Assembly (NCBI RefSeq): GCF_001428605.1
Contig: NZ_LMID01000010.1
Location: 62,001 to 126,000, forward strand
Source of the DNA: Sphingomonas sp. Root720
Lineage (GTDB): Bacteria; Pseudomonadota; Alphaproteobacteria; Sphingomonadales; Sphingomonadaceae
Direction of reading: 5' to 3'
DNA: 64,000 nucleotides
Shown: positions 10,233 through 17,866 of the stretch, in pieces
Layout: each line of letters begins with the position of its first letter
How positions within the stretch are numbered: the stretch's first letter is position 1
The notes under the pieces: generated by a model
Database searches by the model: none
What the model was told of the DNA's origin: nothing
What the model saw: the letters and a program-made list of their open reading frames with translations, nothing else
Program-made: the position numbers and the translations under genes

Positions 10233-10693
10233 TTGCCCGACAGCTTCGGCTGGAGGCGGGCCACGGCGGCGGCGTCGAGCCCGGCCCCGCTGTCCTGGGC
10301 CATCCTCACTTCGGCAGCGGTGAACGGCTTCACCGTCCGGCCGCCGCCCGCGATCTCGCCCGTCACATGACTGAGCACCGCCGCGACCGCCTCGTCGTCG
10401 AGGCCACTCTGCGGCGGCATCATCCCGCGATAGGTCTTGCCTTCGACGGTCAGCGGACCCGACAGCCCGCTGGTCACGGCCAGCACCAGATAGCGGCGCC
10501 CCTCCGGGATGCCGGCCAGCGCGCGAACGTCGGCCTGGAGCGGCGGGAAGGCGCCAGGGACGCCCTTCCCCGTCGGCAGGTGGCAGGCGGCGCAGCGCTG
10601 ATAGACCTTCGCTCCGTCCGCCGCGGCCGAAGCCAGGGATGTCGGCAGCACCGCCGTCATCAGCGCGATCGGGAAAAGGGCGCCGGGCCGCAT
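10229..10693 (-). CDS. Periplasmic monohaem cytochrome c (class I type)
   Basis: This 154-residue exported cytochrome has a signal peptide ending in SLASA, haem motif CAACH at 34-38, and a MMPPQ segment at 91-95 that supplies a likely Met axial ligand. It starts 2 nt after the amine dehydrogenase light-chain stop and overlaps the next cytochrome by 4 nt. It is the best candidate for the immediate electron acceptor of the dehydrogenase because it is coded directly behind aauA. No azurin or amicyanin gene is present in the cluster, which fits a cytochrome-only electron route. That route is inferred. Confidence 0.85.
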   Translation of the reverse strand: MRPGALFPIALMTAVLPTSLASAAADGAKVYQRCAACHLPTGKGVPGAFPPLQADVRALAGIPEGRRYLVLAVTSGLSGPLTVEGKTYRGMMPPQSGLDDEAVAAVLSHVTGEIAGGGRTVKPFTAAEVRMAQDSGAGLDAAAVARLQPKLSGK

Positions 10694-10695
10694 CG

Positions 10696-11253
10696 TCACC
10701 TGGTCTCCAGCGCCGTGCCGAGGATTACCGCGGTAGAGCAGTTGTAGACCGATCCGCTCTCGGTCCCGAGGCACCAGTTGATGTCGTTGTTCGACTGCGG
10801 GCGGACCATCGGCCGGTCGCTCTCGTTGCGGTTGCACAGGCAGCGCCCGCACGAGGATTTGCCGCAGCAGTCATTATAGCTGATGATGTAGGACCGCCCG
10901 TCGGCGGGGTTCAGGCAGGTGCCGATCCAGGTTATCGGCGACATCTCGGTTCCCGGCGGGCAGGCGCTCGCACTGCCGCCGCAGCAGGAGCAGAGGAACC
11001 CGTCGATCGCGCAGTATCGCCAATAGTCGCACTGGGTCTGGTCGCCCGGATCCTGCGGATTGCCCGTCGTCTGCGGCGGCTGGCCGCTCTGGCCACCGCC
11101 ATGGGTCGACGCGACGGCCCGCGACACCGGCAGCACCGGGATGACCGCCGCCCCGGTGATCGCCCCGCCGATCAACGTCAGCAGGCTGCGGCGGGAGGTG
11201 CGGCGCGCAATCCTGCGCGCGGTGCGTTCGGCAAAACTGTCCATGTCCGACAT
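10696..11253 (-). CDS. aauA: Aromatic amine dehydrogenase light (TTQ) chain
   Basis: This 185-residue precursor is the catalytic small subunit that carries tryptophan tryptophylquinone. A long twin-arginine-like leader (RRTSRRSLL, then a hydrophobic stretch) precedes a very Cys-rich mature domain. Counting from this start, the expected TTQ tryptophans fall at Trp109 (SPITWIG) and Trp160 (NDINWC). The catalytic aspartate falls at Asp128 (YNDCC) and a second one at Asp84 (AIDGFL). These are the residue numbers used for A. faecalis AADH beta chain. Cysteines for the six disulfides (CSCCG, CCGKSSCGRCLC) are all present. The match to AADH numbering favours an aromatic over a methylamine enzyme. 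Periplasmic. Confidence 0.93.
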   Translation of the reverse strand: MSDMDSFAERTARRIARRTSRRSLLTLIGGAITGAAVIPVLPVSRAVASTHGGGQSGQPPQTTGNPQDPGDQTQCDYWRYCAIDGFLCSCCGGSASACPPGTEMSPITWIGTCLNPADGRSYIISYNDCCGKSSCGRCLCNRNESDRPMVRPQSNNDINWCLGTESGSVYNCSTAVILGTALETR

Positions 11254-11282
11254 ATCACGCTGCCCCTTTTTTCATGTTGCGC

Positions 11283-11876
11283 TCAGGCACCGGCCAGGAA
11301 CTGCTGGATCGAAGCGACGCCGCGCTCCTTGGCCTCGAACAGGCTTTCCAGATGTTCGCGATTGTTGATCAGGCCGAGGGAGGCGATCTTGCCCTGTTCG
11401 TCGAGCAGCACCGCATAGGGCAGCTTCGAGACCCCCAGCGACCGGCCCAGCGTCTCCGACAGGACATAAGGGATACCCGCCAAGTCCTGCTTCATCACCA
11501 TCCGGCGATGCTCGGCCTCGTTCTCGCCATCGCTCGCCAGAACGGTGTCGACCCAATGCGCCTCGGCCCGCGCGGCGGAGCGCAGCACCGGCATGAGCGT
11601 CTTGCAGATCGGGCAGTCGGGCGAGAGGAAGAAGAGCAGTTGGCTGCGGCCCTGGCGCTGCCCGCCGATGCGGACCCGCCCGCCGTCGAGCGCGGTCAGC
11701 TCCATCTCGGGGCCCTTGTCGCCGACCGACACCTTCTGGTGCAGGGTCAGCGCGCCGGCCGGGGCGATGCGTTCGTGGAGCACGCCGACCTGGCGGGCGA
11801 GCGCCATGACCAACACGCCGAGGACGCCGACCGCGATCCACAACATGATCTGAGATGCGAGAGCGAAACCGGTCAT
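11283..11876 (-). CDS. aauD: Thioredoxin-like amine dehydrogenase maturation protein MauD/AauD
   Basis: This 197-residue membrane-anchored thioredoxin-fold protein has an N-terminal transmembrane segment (about residues 7-27) that holds it on the periplasmic side. The redox motif CPIC is at 88-91 (SPDCPICKTL). The family is needed to form or isomerise the many disulfides of the light chain. The start at 11876 overlaps the aauE stop (ATGA). A longer frame is open upstream but would run through aauE. The order B-E-D-A matches the known aau and mau clusters. Confidence 0.92.
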   Translation of the reverse strand: MTGFALASQIMLWIAVGVLGVLVMALARQVGVLHERIAPAGALTLHQKVSVGDKGPEMELTALDGGRVRIGGQRQGRSQLLFFLSPDCPICKTLMPVLRSAARAEAHWVDTVLASDGENEAEHRRMVMKQDLAGIPYVLSETLGRSLGVSKLPYAVLLDEQGKIASLGLINNREHLESLFEAKERGVASIQQFLAGA

Positions 11877-12382
11877 CGAGCGAAGCTCCTGCCAGTGGAG
11901 GGAACCGCGGCGAGTTCGCCGGCGGCAAGATAGAGGGCGAAGAAGGCGAGCGCCGCGAACAGGTCGAGGACGCCCGGTATCGCTGCCGGCATCAGCCCGA
12001 CACCGATCGCCAGCGCGGCTAGGACGGCGGCGCGCTTGGCCGGATAGAGGGTGACGACCTTTGGCTGGGCGCCGAAGCTGCAGCCGCAATCGAAAGCGCG
12101 GCCGGCACGATGGGCGCGCAGCAGCAGGACCGCATATGCCGTCCACAGCAGCGCCGCGACGAGGGCACCCGCCGGACGCGCGGCCGGCATCACCAGCGCG
12201 AGTCCGGCGCCCGCCTCGACCGCGGCGGCGGCCAGGCTGAGCGGCTGGCCCAGCGCAGGGGCGGCGCCGGCCAGCCGGGCGGCGGCGGCGGCCAGCCGAT
12301 CCCGGGCGACGAGCTTGTGCATCGCCGCCGTCAGCAGGACCACCGCCAGGAAGAGAGCGAGCGGGGATGCCATGGCGATCAC
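11873..12382 (-). CDS. aauE: Integral membrane amine dehydrogenase maturation protein MauE/AauE
   Basis: This protein of about 169 residues is largely hydrophobic, with four to five predicted transmembrane helices. A Cys pair in FDCGCSFG (near residue 100) is characteristic of MauE, which works with MauD in light-chain disulfide formation, probably passing electrons across the membrane. The start is GTG at 12382 overlapping the aauB stop; an in-frame ATG at 12373 is the alternative. The tight overlap with aauB and aauD indicates translational coupling. Confidence 0.9.
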   Translation of the reverse strand: MIAMASPLALFLAVVLLTAAMHKLVARDRLAAAAARLAGAAPALGQPLSLAAAAVEAGAGLALVMPAARPAGALVAALLWTAYAVLLLRAHRAGRAFDCGCSFGAQPKVVTLYPAKRAAVLAALAIGVGLMPAAIPGVLDLFAALAFFALYLAAGELAAVPSTGRSFAR

Positions 12383-13542
12383 CGTGACGCCGTCATCGTC
12401 ATCGGGTCGTGGACGACCTGCGCCAGGGTGCGCTGGAAAGCGCCGTTCGTGCCGTCATAGACGTCGAGCGAACCATCGATGCGCGAGGCGACCAGCAGCG
12501 GCGTGCTCTGCGCCGTGACCTCGACCGACACCGCCGGGTTCTTGAGCGGAATGCGGGCGACGCGCTGCTTCCTGGCGGGGTCCACGACCCACACCTCGCT
12601 GCCGCCATCCTTGTGGCTGCCTTCCTTGCCGGCCGGGTTCATCAGGATATAGAGCCTGCCCGCCGCGTCGGCGCTGATCACCTGCCAGCCGCCCGGCCGC
12701 CATTCGCCCTCGGCCGTCTTCTCCTTTGGCATCTGGAAGGTGCCGAGGTCGCGGGCCTTGGTGTTGGCCAGGTCGAGGCCGTGGATGTTGCCCTGGAAGG
12801 TGACGAACCAGGCGGTCTTGCCGACCATCGCGGGCGTCATGAACATCGGATCATGATCGATGTCGTTGATCGGCTTGCTGGTGCTGCTGCTCGCGACCTT
12901 GCCCCCGGCGTCGAGCTCGACGCTCGTCATCGTCCCGTCGGCACAGAGCGAGGTGAAGCCCCGCGCACCGCTCGGATAGATCAGGGAGCAGCCGGGCAGG
13001 TCGATCTCGTTCAGGACCTTGCGCGCATCGATGTCGATCACCGACATCGACGAGGCCGGAGTGAAGTTGAACAGCAGCGCCCATTTCTCGCCGTTGGTGA
13101 GCTGGAAGCTGTTGCGCAGCGTGACGAACTGGCCGCGCTTGCCGCCGGGCAGGACGATTTCGCCCTTGGGCTTGAGCGTCGCCTTGTCCCAGATCGTGAC
13201 GACGTCGGTTCGCTCGCCCCGCGTCATCCGCGAGAAAAAGGTTTCGGCGACGTAGATCTCCGGCTTGGTCGTCGCCGGCAGTAGCGTTCCGAACTGCGCG
13301 ACGGGGACCTGGCCCTTGAAGGCGCGGGTCTCGGCGGCGACGTCGACGATAGCGGCGCGGCCGTCGGGCAAGCTGTTGAAATGCAGGTCCTGCACATAGA
13401 CCCAGCTTGCGGGATATTGCGCCGACAGCTCGGCGACGCTGGGGATCGGCTCGTTCGGCAGCGGCTCGGGATAGCTCGCCGCATGGGCCGCGCCCGCCAG
13501 GACCGTCATGGCAACCGCCCCGAGAAATCTTCCCATGTTCAT
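12379..13542 (-). CDS. aauB: Aromatic amine dehydrogenase heavy chain
   Basis: This protein of about 387 residues is the heavy subunit of the alpha2beta2 periplasmic TTQ dehydrogenase, a seven-bladed beta-propeller. A signal peptide (MNMGRFLGAV to GAAHA) leads into MauB/AauB-type sequence with ASWVYVQDLHFNSLPDGR near the N-terminus, VVTIWDKATLKPKGEI and AWFVTFQGNIHGLDL. The start at 13542 is chosen because a GGGAGG box sits about 10 nt upstream and the signal peptide follows directly; the frame is open further up to 13623. It is the first gene of the operon. The complex oxidises primary aromatic amines to aldehydes and ammonia. Confidence 0.92.
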   Translation of the reverse strand: MNMGRFLGAVAMTVLAGAAHAASYPEPLPNEPIPSVAELSAQYPASWVYVQDLHFNSLPDGRAAIVDVAAETRAFKGQVPVAQFGTLLPATTKPEIYVAETFFSRMTRGERTDVVTIWDKATLKPKGEIVLPGGKRGQFVTLRNSFQLTNGEKWALLFNFTPASSMSVIDIDARKVLNEIDLPGCSLIYPSGARGFTSLCADGTMTSVELDAGGKVASSSTSKPINDIDHDPMFMTPAMVGKTAWFVTFQGNIHGLDLANTKARDLGTFQMPKEKTAEGEWRPGGWQVISADAAGRLYILMNPAGKEGSHKDGGSEVWVVDPARKQRVARIPLKNPAVSVEVTAQSTPLLVASRIDGSLDVYDGTNGAFQRTLAQVVHDPMTMTASR

Positions 13543-13587
13543 CGACGAATACCCTCCCGCGCCCATCGACTCCGATGCGTCGAGCAA

Positions 13588-13627
13588 ATCTTTGTCACTT
13601 GACCAATTTATGTCAAGCGTCAAAAAT
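13588..13627. promoter_or_regulatory. Divergent aauB/tetR promoters with inverted-repeat operator
   Basis: An inverted repeat CTTGAC-N8-GTCAAG occupies 13598-13617. On the minus strand a perfect TTGACA (13616-13611) is followed, after 17 nt, by AAAGAT (13593-13588), placed to transcribe aauB. On the plus strand TTGACC (13599-13604) is followed, after 17 nt, by AAAAAT (13622-13627), placed to transcribe the TetR gene. The repeat covers both -35 boxes, as expected for a TetR operator that controls both directions. The -10 boxes are weak matches, and the assignment is prediction only. Confidence 0.5.
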
Positions 13628-13679
13628 ACTTACGTACCTTGTTGCCGTGCAGCGTCAGGATTAAGGCCGGGAGATCAGT

Positions 13680-14363
13680 GTGTTGGGGGTTGTCCCGTTG
13701 ACCGAATCAGTTGTGCCGGACCTGAAGATCACCCCTCGGGAAGGCGGCTATGCGCGCGGACAGGAAGGTCTCGAGCAGATCCTCTATGCGGCGCTCAACA
13801 TCCTGGTCGAACAGGGATCGAAGGCGCTGACCCTGCGCCGGATCGCGTCCGAATGCGGCATGAAGGCCGGCAATCTCGCTTATTACTTCCCCTCGAAGGA
13901 GGAACTGCTCCGCGAGTTGCTCAACGCGATCATCAGCAGTTATGAGGACGCCTTCGACGTCATCGTCCACGATCCGGCTGAACCCGCCGAGAAGCGGCTC
14001 GAGAAACTCGTCATCCTGATCCTCGACGACATCACCACCAAAAAGACGACCCGCGTCTTCCCGGAACTATGGGCGCTGTCGAACCATGATCCGTTCGTAC
14101 AGGAACGGGTGACCGAACTCTATCAGCGCGCGCGGGTCGCGATCCTCGAACTGGTCGAGGAGATGAACCCCGCCCTGCCCGCCAACGAGCGCGAGATTGC
14201 CGCGCTGTTCATCTCAGCCTCGATGGAGGGGATGACGATGTTCGCCGGCTATGAAAAGCCATGGCGCGATCAGATGCCTGCGATCGAGCGGATCGCCGTC
14301 AAGGCCTTCCTGCACGTCATCACGTCGCTGAAGCCCGGCGAGATCGGCACCGGGCCCTCATAG
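13680..14363 (+). CDS. TetR-family transcriptional regulator
   Basis: This 227-residue regulator has a TetR-type helix-turn-helix in residues about 28-75 (ILVEQGSKALTLRRIASE followed by GNLAYYFPSKEELL), and a variable ligand-binding C-terminal half. It is divergent from the amine operon and the inverted repeat at 13598-13617 lies between them, so it probably represses the operon until an amine or a downstream acid/acyl-CoA appears. The start is uncertain: GTG at 13680 or TTG at 13683 follow a GGGAG box. It converges on the aconitase X small-subunit gene with a 6-nt overlap. Confidence 0.85.
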   Translation: MLGVVPLTESVVPDLKITPREGGYARGQEGLEQILYAALNILVEQGSKALTLRRIASECGMKAGNLAYYFPSKEELLRELLNAIISSYEDAFDVIVHDPAEPAEKRLEKLVILILDDITTKKTTRVFPELWALSNHDPFVQERVTELYQRARVAILELVEEMNPALPANEREIAALFISASMEGMTMFAGYEKPWRDQMPAIERIAVKAFLHVITSLKPGEIGTGPS

Positions 14364-14810
14364 GGCGTCGTCCGGAAGGGATCGGGACGCACCGCCCGAT
14401 CGCAGGCTCGCTGATGCCGTCGATGCGTCCACGGTCCAAGCGCCGGCTTCGTGGAGGCGCGGCCAGTCCGCCGTACCGATCGTCACGATCGGGATACGGA
14501 TGCCGTAGAGGTCGTCCGCGACGAGCGCGCCGACGACCAGGATCGGATCTTGCGCGGTCAGGATGATCGCGGTCGGCGCCCGCCCGGCCCGGGCCAGCTC
14601 GACGAGCGCGCTCGACGAGGACGACGACCCACGCGAGGCGGGCATGGCGAGGATATGGCCCGGGATGCACGCCCCCGCCTGGGGATGCGTCCGATCGACG
14701 ATCCGGCCATCGGCAAGGTCGATCCCGCCCCACAGGCTGAGCGGCGTATCGAGCAGCAGCAGCGGCCCCGACGCCCAGCCCGGCGCGAGCGTGCGACCCT
14801 CGATCAGCAT
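14358..14810 (-). CDS. Aconitase X swivel-domain subunit (DUF126, AcnX small)
   Basis: This 150-residue protein corresponds to the phosphohistidine-like swivel domain that closes the active site in the aconitase X family. Supporting features are an N-terminal LIEGRTLAPGWASGPLLLLD and the Ser-rich loop PASRGSSSSSSALVEL (57-72), which matches the conserved catalytic-serine loop of AcnX. It overlaps the large-subunit gene by 7 nt. In bacteria two-subunit AcnX enzymes are known as cis-3-hydroxy-L-proline dehydratases, and the reductase next door fits that. It is the last gene of a six-gene operon. Confidence 0.82.
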   Translation of the reverse strand: MLIEGRTLAPGWASGPLLLLDTPLSLWGGIDLADGRIVDRTHPQAGACIPGHILAMPASRGSSSSSSALVELARAGRAPTAIILTAQDPILVVGALVADDLYGIRIPIVTIGTADWPRLHEAGAWTVDASTASASLRSGGASRSLPDDAL

Positions 14811-16027
14811 GGCGCCACGCGTCCCGTCTCGGCCGATCGCAGGCAGCGTTCGAGGGTCATCAGGCCGATCCGCCGGCCGAGATTGCCGGGACCGTAATGG
14901 GCATATTTCACCGAGTTGGTCAGGATCGCCCCGGCCCGCTCGCGCACGACCGGCGCCAGATAGGTGCAGGTATCGACGACGATGCTGACGCCATAATCCC
15001 GCAACGGGGCGAAGACCTCCTCTCGCTCGACGATCGCCGCGATCTCGCGCGAGGTGGACACATAGACCTCGATCGCCGATCGCCGGCCCGCCACCGCCGC
15101 GCTCAGCCCGCGGAATTCCTCGAGCGAGAAATGCGGGGTGCCGAGGCATATCGCCGCGACCGGCTCGCCCGGCTCGATCGGGCACAGCCGCTCGACCGCG
15201 GCGCGCAGTTGCGCCCCGTCCACCCGCATCACCGGCAGGCCGTCGATCAGCGACGCCGCCCAGTCCGCCTCGGGAGTGATTCCCTCCGCGTGAAACAGCG
15301 CCATCGCGCCGCCCGATGCCCCGGCCGCCCCGAGCGCCTTCAGTTCGTCCTCGCTCGCGTCGGCAGGCAGGCCGCGAAGGAAGGCGACCTCGCCCCTGAG
15401 CAATTCCCCGACGACATAGCCCACCGCACCGAACAGCAGGTCGCGGGGCATCTCGATCGCCGGCAGCTCGACGACCGCGCGCGGACGCCGGTTCGCCTCG
15501 ATGTGGAGCCCCGCCAGCGGCACCCGTCCGGTCAGCGCGGCGCATAGGTCGGCGAAGTCGCCATAGCGATCGGTGCGCGCGCCGAGCACGCTGTTGACGA
15601 ACACGATCGCGTTCGATTCCGCCCAGGCGACATCTTCGCCGATCAACGGTCGCGCCATGCGCTGGTAGGGTGCGCAGGTCAGCGTCGGCAGGCAGCCCAG
15701 TTGCTCGTGCAGCGCAGTGAGCTCGCGCTGCTCGTCGAGCAGCCCGGGTGCCCCGCAATGCCAGCCCGGGTGAACCGTGTCGACCGCGGCGACGTTGAGC
15801 GTCGTCGGCACGCGAACCCGGCCGCCGAGATCGACGAAGCGCCGCACGAAGTCGATGCTCGACGGACCATGGTAGAGGCAGCCGTCGATATGCGCCGACG
15901 CGACCGGGATGAAGCGCTCGGCCCCGCTCGCCTCGCCATAGCGCAGCAATATCTCCATCGCGCGCCGCGCGGCGGGGCCATGCTTGCCGTCGAGCAGTTC
16001 GCGGTCGATCGGTTCGAGCAGGATCAA
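14804..16027 (-). CDS. Aconitase X catalytic subunit, probable cis-3-hydroxy-L-proline dehydratase (AcnX large)
   Basis: This 407-residue large subunit of the aconitase X (DUF521) family has the family opening (LLDGKHGPAARRAMEILLRYGEASGAERFIPVASAHIDG, split across residues 12-50). Conserved Cys positions occur in HCGAPG, LTCAPYQ and DTCTYL. The C-terminal half has ICLGTPHFSLEE. The predicted reaction is dehydration of cis-3-hydroxyproline to delta1-pyrroline-2-carboxylate. The start is TTG at 16027, overlapping the preceding stop as TTGA; no better start was found. The archaeal AcnX relatives act on mevalonate 5-phosphate, so the substrate rests on context. Confidence 0.8.
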   Translation of the reverse strand: MILLEPIDRELLDGKHGPAARRAMEILLRYGEASGAERFIPVASAHIDGCLYHGPSSIDFVRRFVDLGGRVRVPTTLNVAAVDTVHPGWHCGAPGLLDEQRELTALHEQLGCLPTLTCAPYQRMARPLIGEDVAWAESNAIVFVNSVLGARTDRYGDFADLCAALTGRVPLAGLHIEANRRPRAVVELPAIEMPRDLLFGAVGYVVGELLRGEVAFLRGLPADASEDELKALGAAGASGGAMALFHAEGITPEADWAASLIDGLPVMRVDGAQLRAAVERLCPIEPGEPVAAICLGTPHFSLEEFRGLSAAVAGRRSAIEVYVSTSREIAAIVEREEVFAPLRDYGVSIVVDTCTYLAPVVRERAGAILTNSVKYAHYGPGNLGRRIGLMTLERCLRSAETGRVAPC

Positions 16028-16956
16028 GCGTCCAGCCCCAGCGCCAGCCGCGCGGCGGCAAGGTCCTCGATCCCGGTGCCCACCGATTTGAACAGCGTAA
16101 TCGCGCCTTCGTCGCCGTCGCGGCCGCGATGCGTCCCAGTACACAGCGCGGCGAGGTCGCCCTCGATCGCATCGACCGAGATATCGCCCGCCGCGATCGC
16201 CTGGATCAGGTCGCCCGCTTCCGACAGCGCGCCATCCATCGTGTCGACGAAGGTGCGCGCCCGGGTGAAACAGGCTCCATCGGCCTCGCACATGTCGGGG
16301 CGGAAGGCGCCGATGAGGTCGACATGCATCCCCGGCCGCAGCGCCGCGCCACGGATCAGCGGGCTGGTCGCGAGGGTCGCGGTGCTGACGATGTCGGCGA
16401 TGGCGATCGCCGCGTCGAGATCGGCACAGGCTTCGACCGGATAGCCCGATGGACGGTTCGCCTCGACGGCCGCCGCCACCTTGTCGGGGTCGCGGCCCCA
16501 GATCAGGATCCGGTCGAGCGCGAAGCTGCAGCCATAAGCCTCGACCAGCGGCTGGATCAGCGCCCCGGTGCCGATCAGCAGCAGCGTTCGGGAGTCTGGC
16601 CGCGCGAGGAAGGATGCCGCCAGCGCCGAGGCTGCGGCAGTGCGGCGGCGGGTGAGCATCGTCCCGTCGAGAATCGCGATCGGGGGACCGCCCATGGTGT
16701 CGGCCAGCACATAGGTCGAGCGGATCGATGGCCGCCGCCGGGGATCGACCGTGACGATCTTCACCCCGCCCGCCTCGTCGTCGCGCCACGCCGGCATCAG
16801 CAGCAGGCTCGCGCCGTCCATGTCGGTGTTGAGACGTTCGGGCGCATGGTAGCTGCGCGCGGCGAAGGTCGCGCGCAACGCCGCGATCAGCGCGGGAAAG
16901 GGCGTCGCTTCCGCAACCGCCGCGCCGTCGAGATAGGGAATCATGTCGATCGTCAT
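16024..16956 (-). CDS. Ornithine cyclodeaminase/mu-crystallin family protein, probable delta1-pyrroline-2-carboxylate reductase
   Basis: This 310-residue NAD(P)-binding protein has a Rossmann loop in LLIGTGALIQPLVEAY (about residues 122-137), MLTRRRTAAASALA for substrate binding and HVDLIGAFRPDMCE. Members next to aconitase X usually reduce delta1-pyrroline-2-carboxylate to L-proline rather than deaminating ornithine, which would complete the 3-hydroxyproline route. It sits 6 nt behind the BKACE stop and its own stop overlaps the AcnX start. Function as a dehydrogenase of another imino acid remains possible. Confidence 0.82.
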   Translation of the reverse strand: MTIDMIPYLDGAAVAEATPFPALIAALRATFAARSYHAPERLNTDMDGASLLLMPAWRDDEAGGVKIVTVDPRRRPSIRSTYVLADTMGGPPIAILDGTMLTRRRTAAASALAASFLARPDSRTLLLIGTGALIQPLVEAYGCSFALDRILIWGRDPDKVAAAVEANRPSGYPVEACADLDAAIAIADIVSTATLATSPLIRGAALRPGMHVDLIGAFRPDMCEADGACFTRARTFVDTMDGALSEAGDLIQAIAAGDISVDAIEGDLAALCTGTHRGRDGDEGAITLFKSVGTGIEDLAAARLALGLDA

Positions 16957-16962
16957 TCGGCC

Positions 16963-17865
16963 TCAGCTGCCCGGGGTACGCAGCTTCAGCATCTCGCGCG
17001 TTTCGGCCGGGGTCGCAACGCTGTAGCCGCCGATCGCGTTGACGACCGAATAGGCGCGCTCGACGAGCTGCCCGTTGGTCGCCCAGACGCCGCGCGACAT
17101 GTAGAGATTGTCCTCCAGCCCCACGCGGATATTGCCGCCGAGCAGCAGCGTCTGCGCGAGCATCGGCATCTGTTCGCGGCCTATGCCGAACGCGCCCCAG
17201 ATGGTGCCCGGCGCCATCAGATTACGCTGGTAGAGGATCGTGTCGACGCCGTGCGGCGCCGCCCATTGCACGCCCAGCACCATCTGCATCATCGGCGGGC
17301 CGTCGATCAGCCCCTCCTCGAGCAGCTTGTTGCCGAACAGGATGTCGCCCGCGCCGAACACTTCCAGTTCGGGCTTCACGCCCGCGGCCTGGAAGCGCTT
17401 CGCCATCGCGCGCAGCGTATGGGTAGGGCTGAAATAGATATATTCGGTCGGTCCCTCGACCTGGTTGTTGGTGACGATGTCGAGCGTCGCGATCTCGGGC
17501 AGCAGTTCCTCGACATGCGCGACACGCTCGTCGACGCCGACCACATCGCTGCCGGGCAGCATATGCCCCTCGCGCTCGGGATCCGGCAGGAAATAGGCGC
17601 CCATGCCGCAGGTCAGGTTGAGGACGATGTCGACGCCGGTCTGGCGGACTCGGTCGACTACCTCGCGGAAATGCGCGCGGTCGCGATTGCCCTCGCCGGT
17701 CGCCGGATCGCGGACATGGATGTGGACGATGCTGGCGCCCGCCGACGCCGCCTCGATGCACGCATCGGCGATCTGCTTCGGCGTGATCGGCATGCTCGGA
17801 TGCTTCGGATTGAAAGGCGCGCCGCCGGTGACGGCGCAGGTCAGGATCGTCTTTTGCCCGCTCAT
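16963..17865 (-). CDS. Beta-keto acid cleavage enzyme (BKACE, DUF849)
   Basis: This 300-residue TIM-barrel zinc enzyme belongs to the family that condenses a beta-keto acid with acetyl-CoA to give acetoacetate plus a new acyl-CoA. The zinc ligands are visible: His48 and His50 in IVHIHVRD and Glu251 in VGLEDNLY. The start at 17865 follows the SDR stop by 1 nt. In carnitine breakdown the same enzyme type acts between a 3-hydroxyacid dehydrogenase and an acyl-CoA thioesterase. The two upstream genes here supply exactly those activities, so the true substrate is probably a 3-keto acid made by the SDR. Its identity is unknown. Confidence 0.88.
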   Translation of the reverse strand: MSGQKTILTCAVTGGAPFNPKHPSMPITPKQIADACIEAASAGASIVHIHVRDPATGEGNRDRAHFREVVDRVRQTGVDIVLNLTCGMGAYFLPDPEREGHMLPGSDVVGVDERVAHVEELLPEIATLDIVTNNQVEGPTEYIYFSPTHTLRAMAKRFQAAGVKPELEVFGAGDILFGNKLLEEGLIDGPPMMQMVLGVQWAAPHGVDTILYQRNLMAPGTIWGAFGIGREQMPMLAQTLLLGGNIRVGLEDNLYMSRGVWATNGQLVERAYSVVNAIGGYSVATPAETREMLKLRTPGS

Positions 17866-17866
17866 C

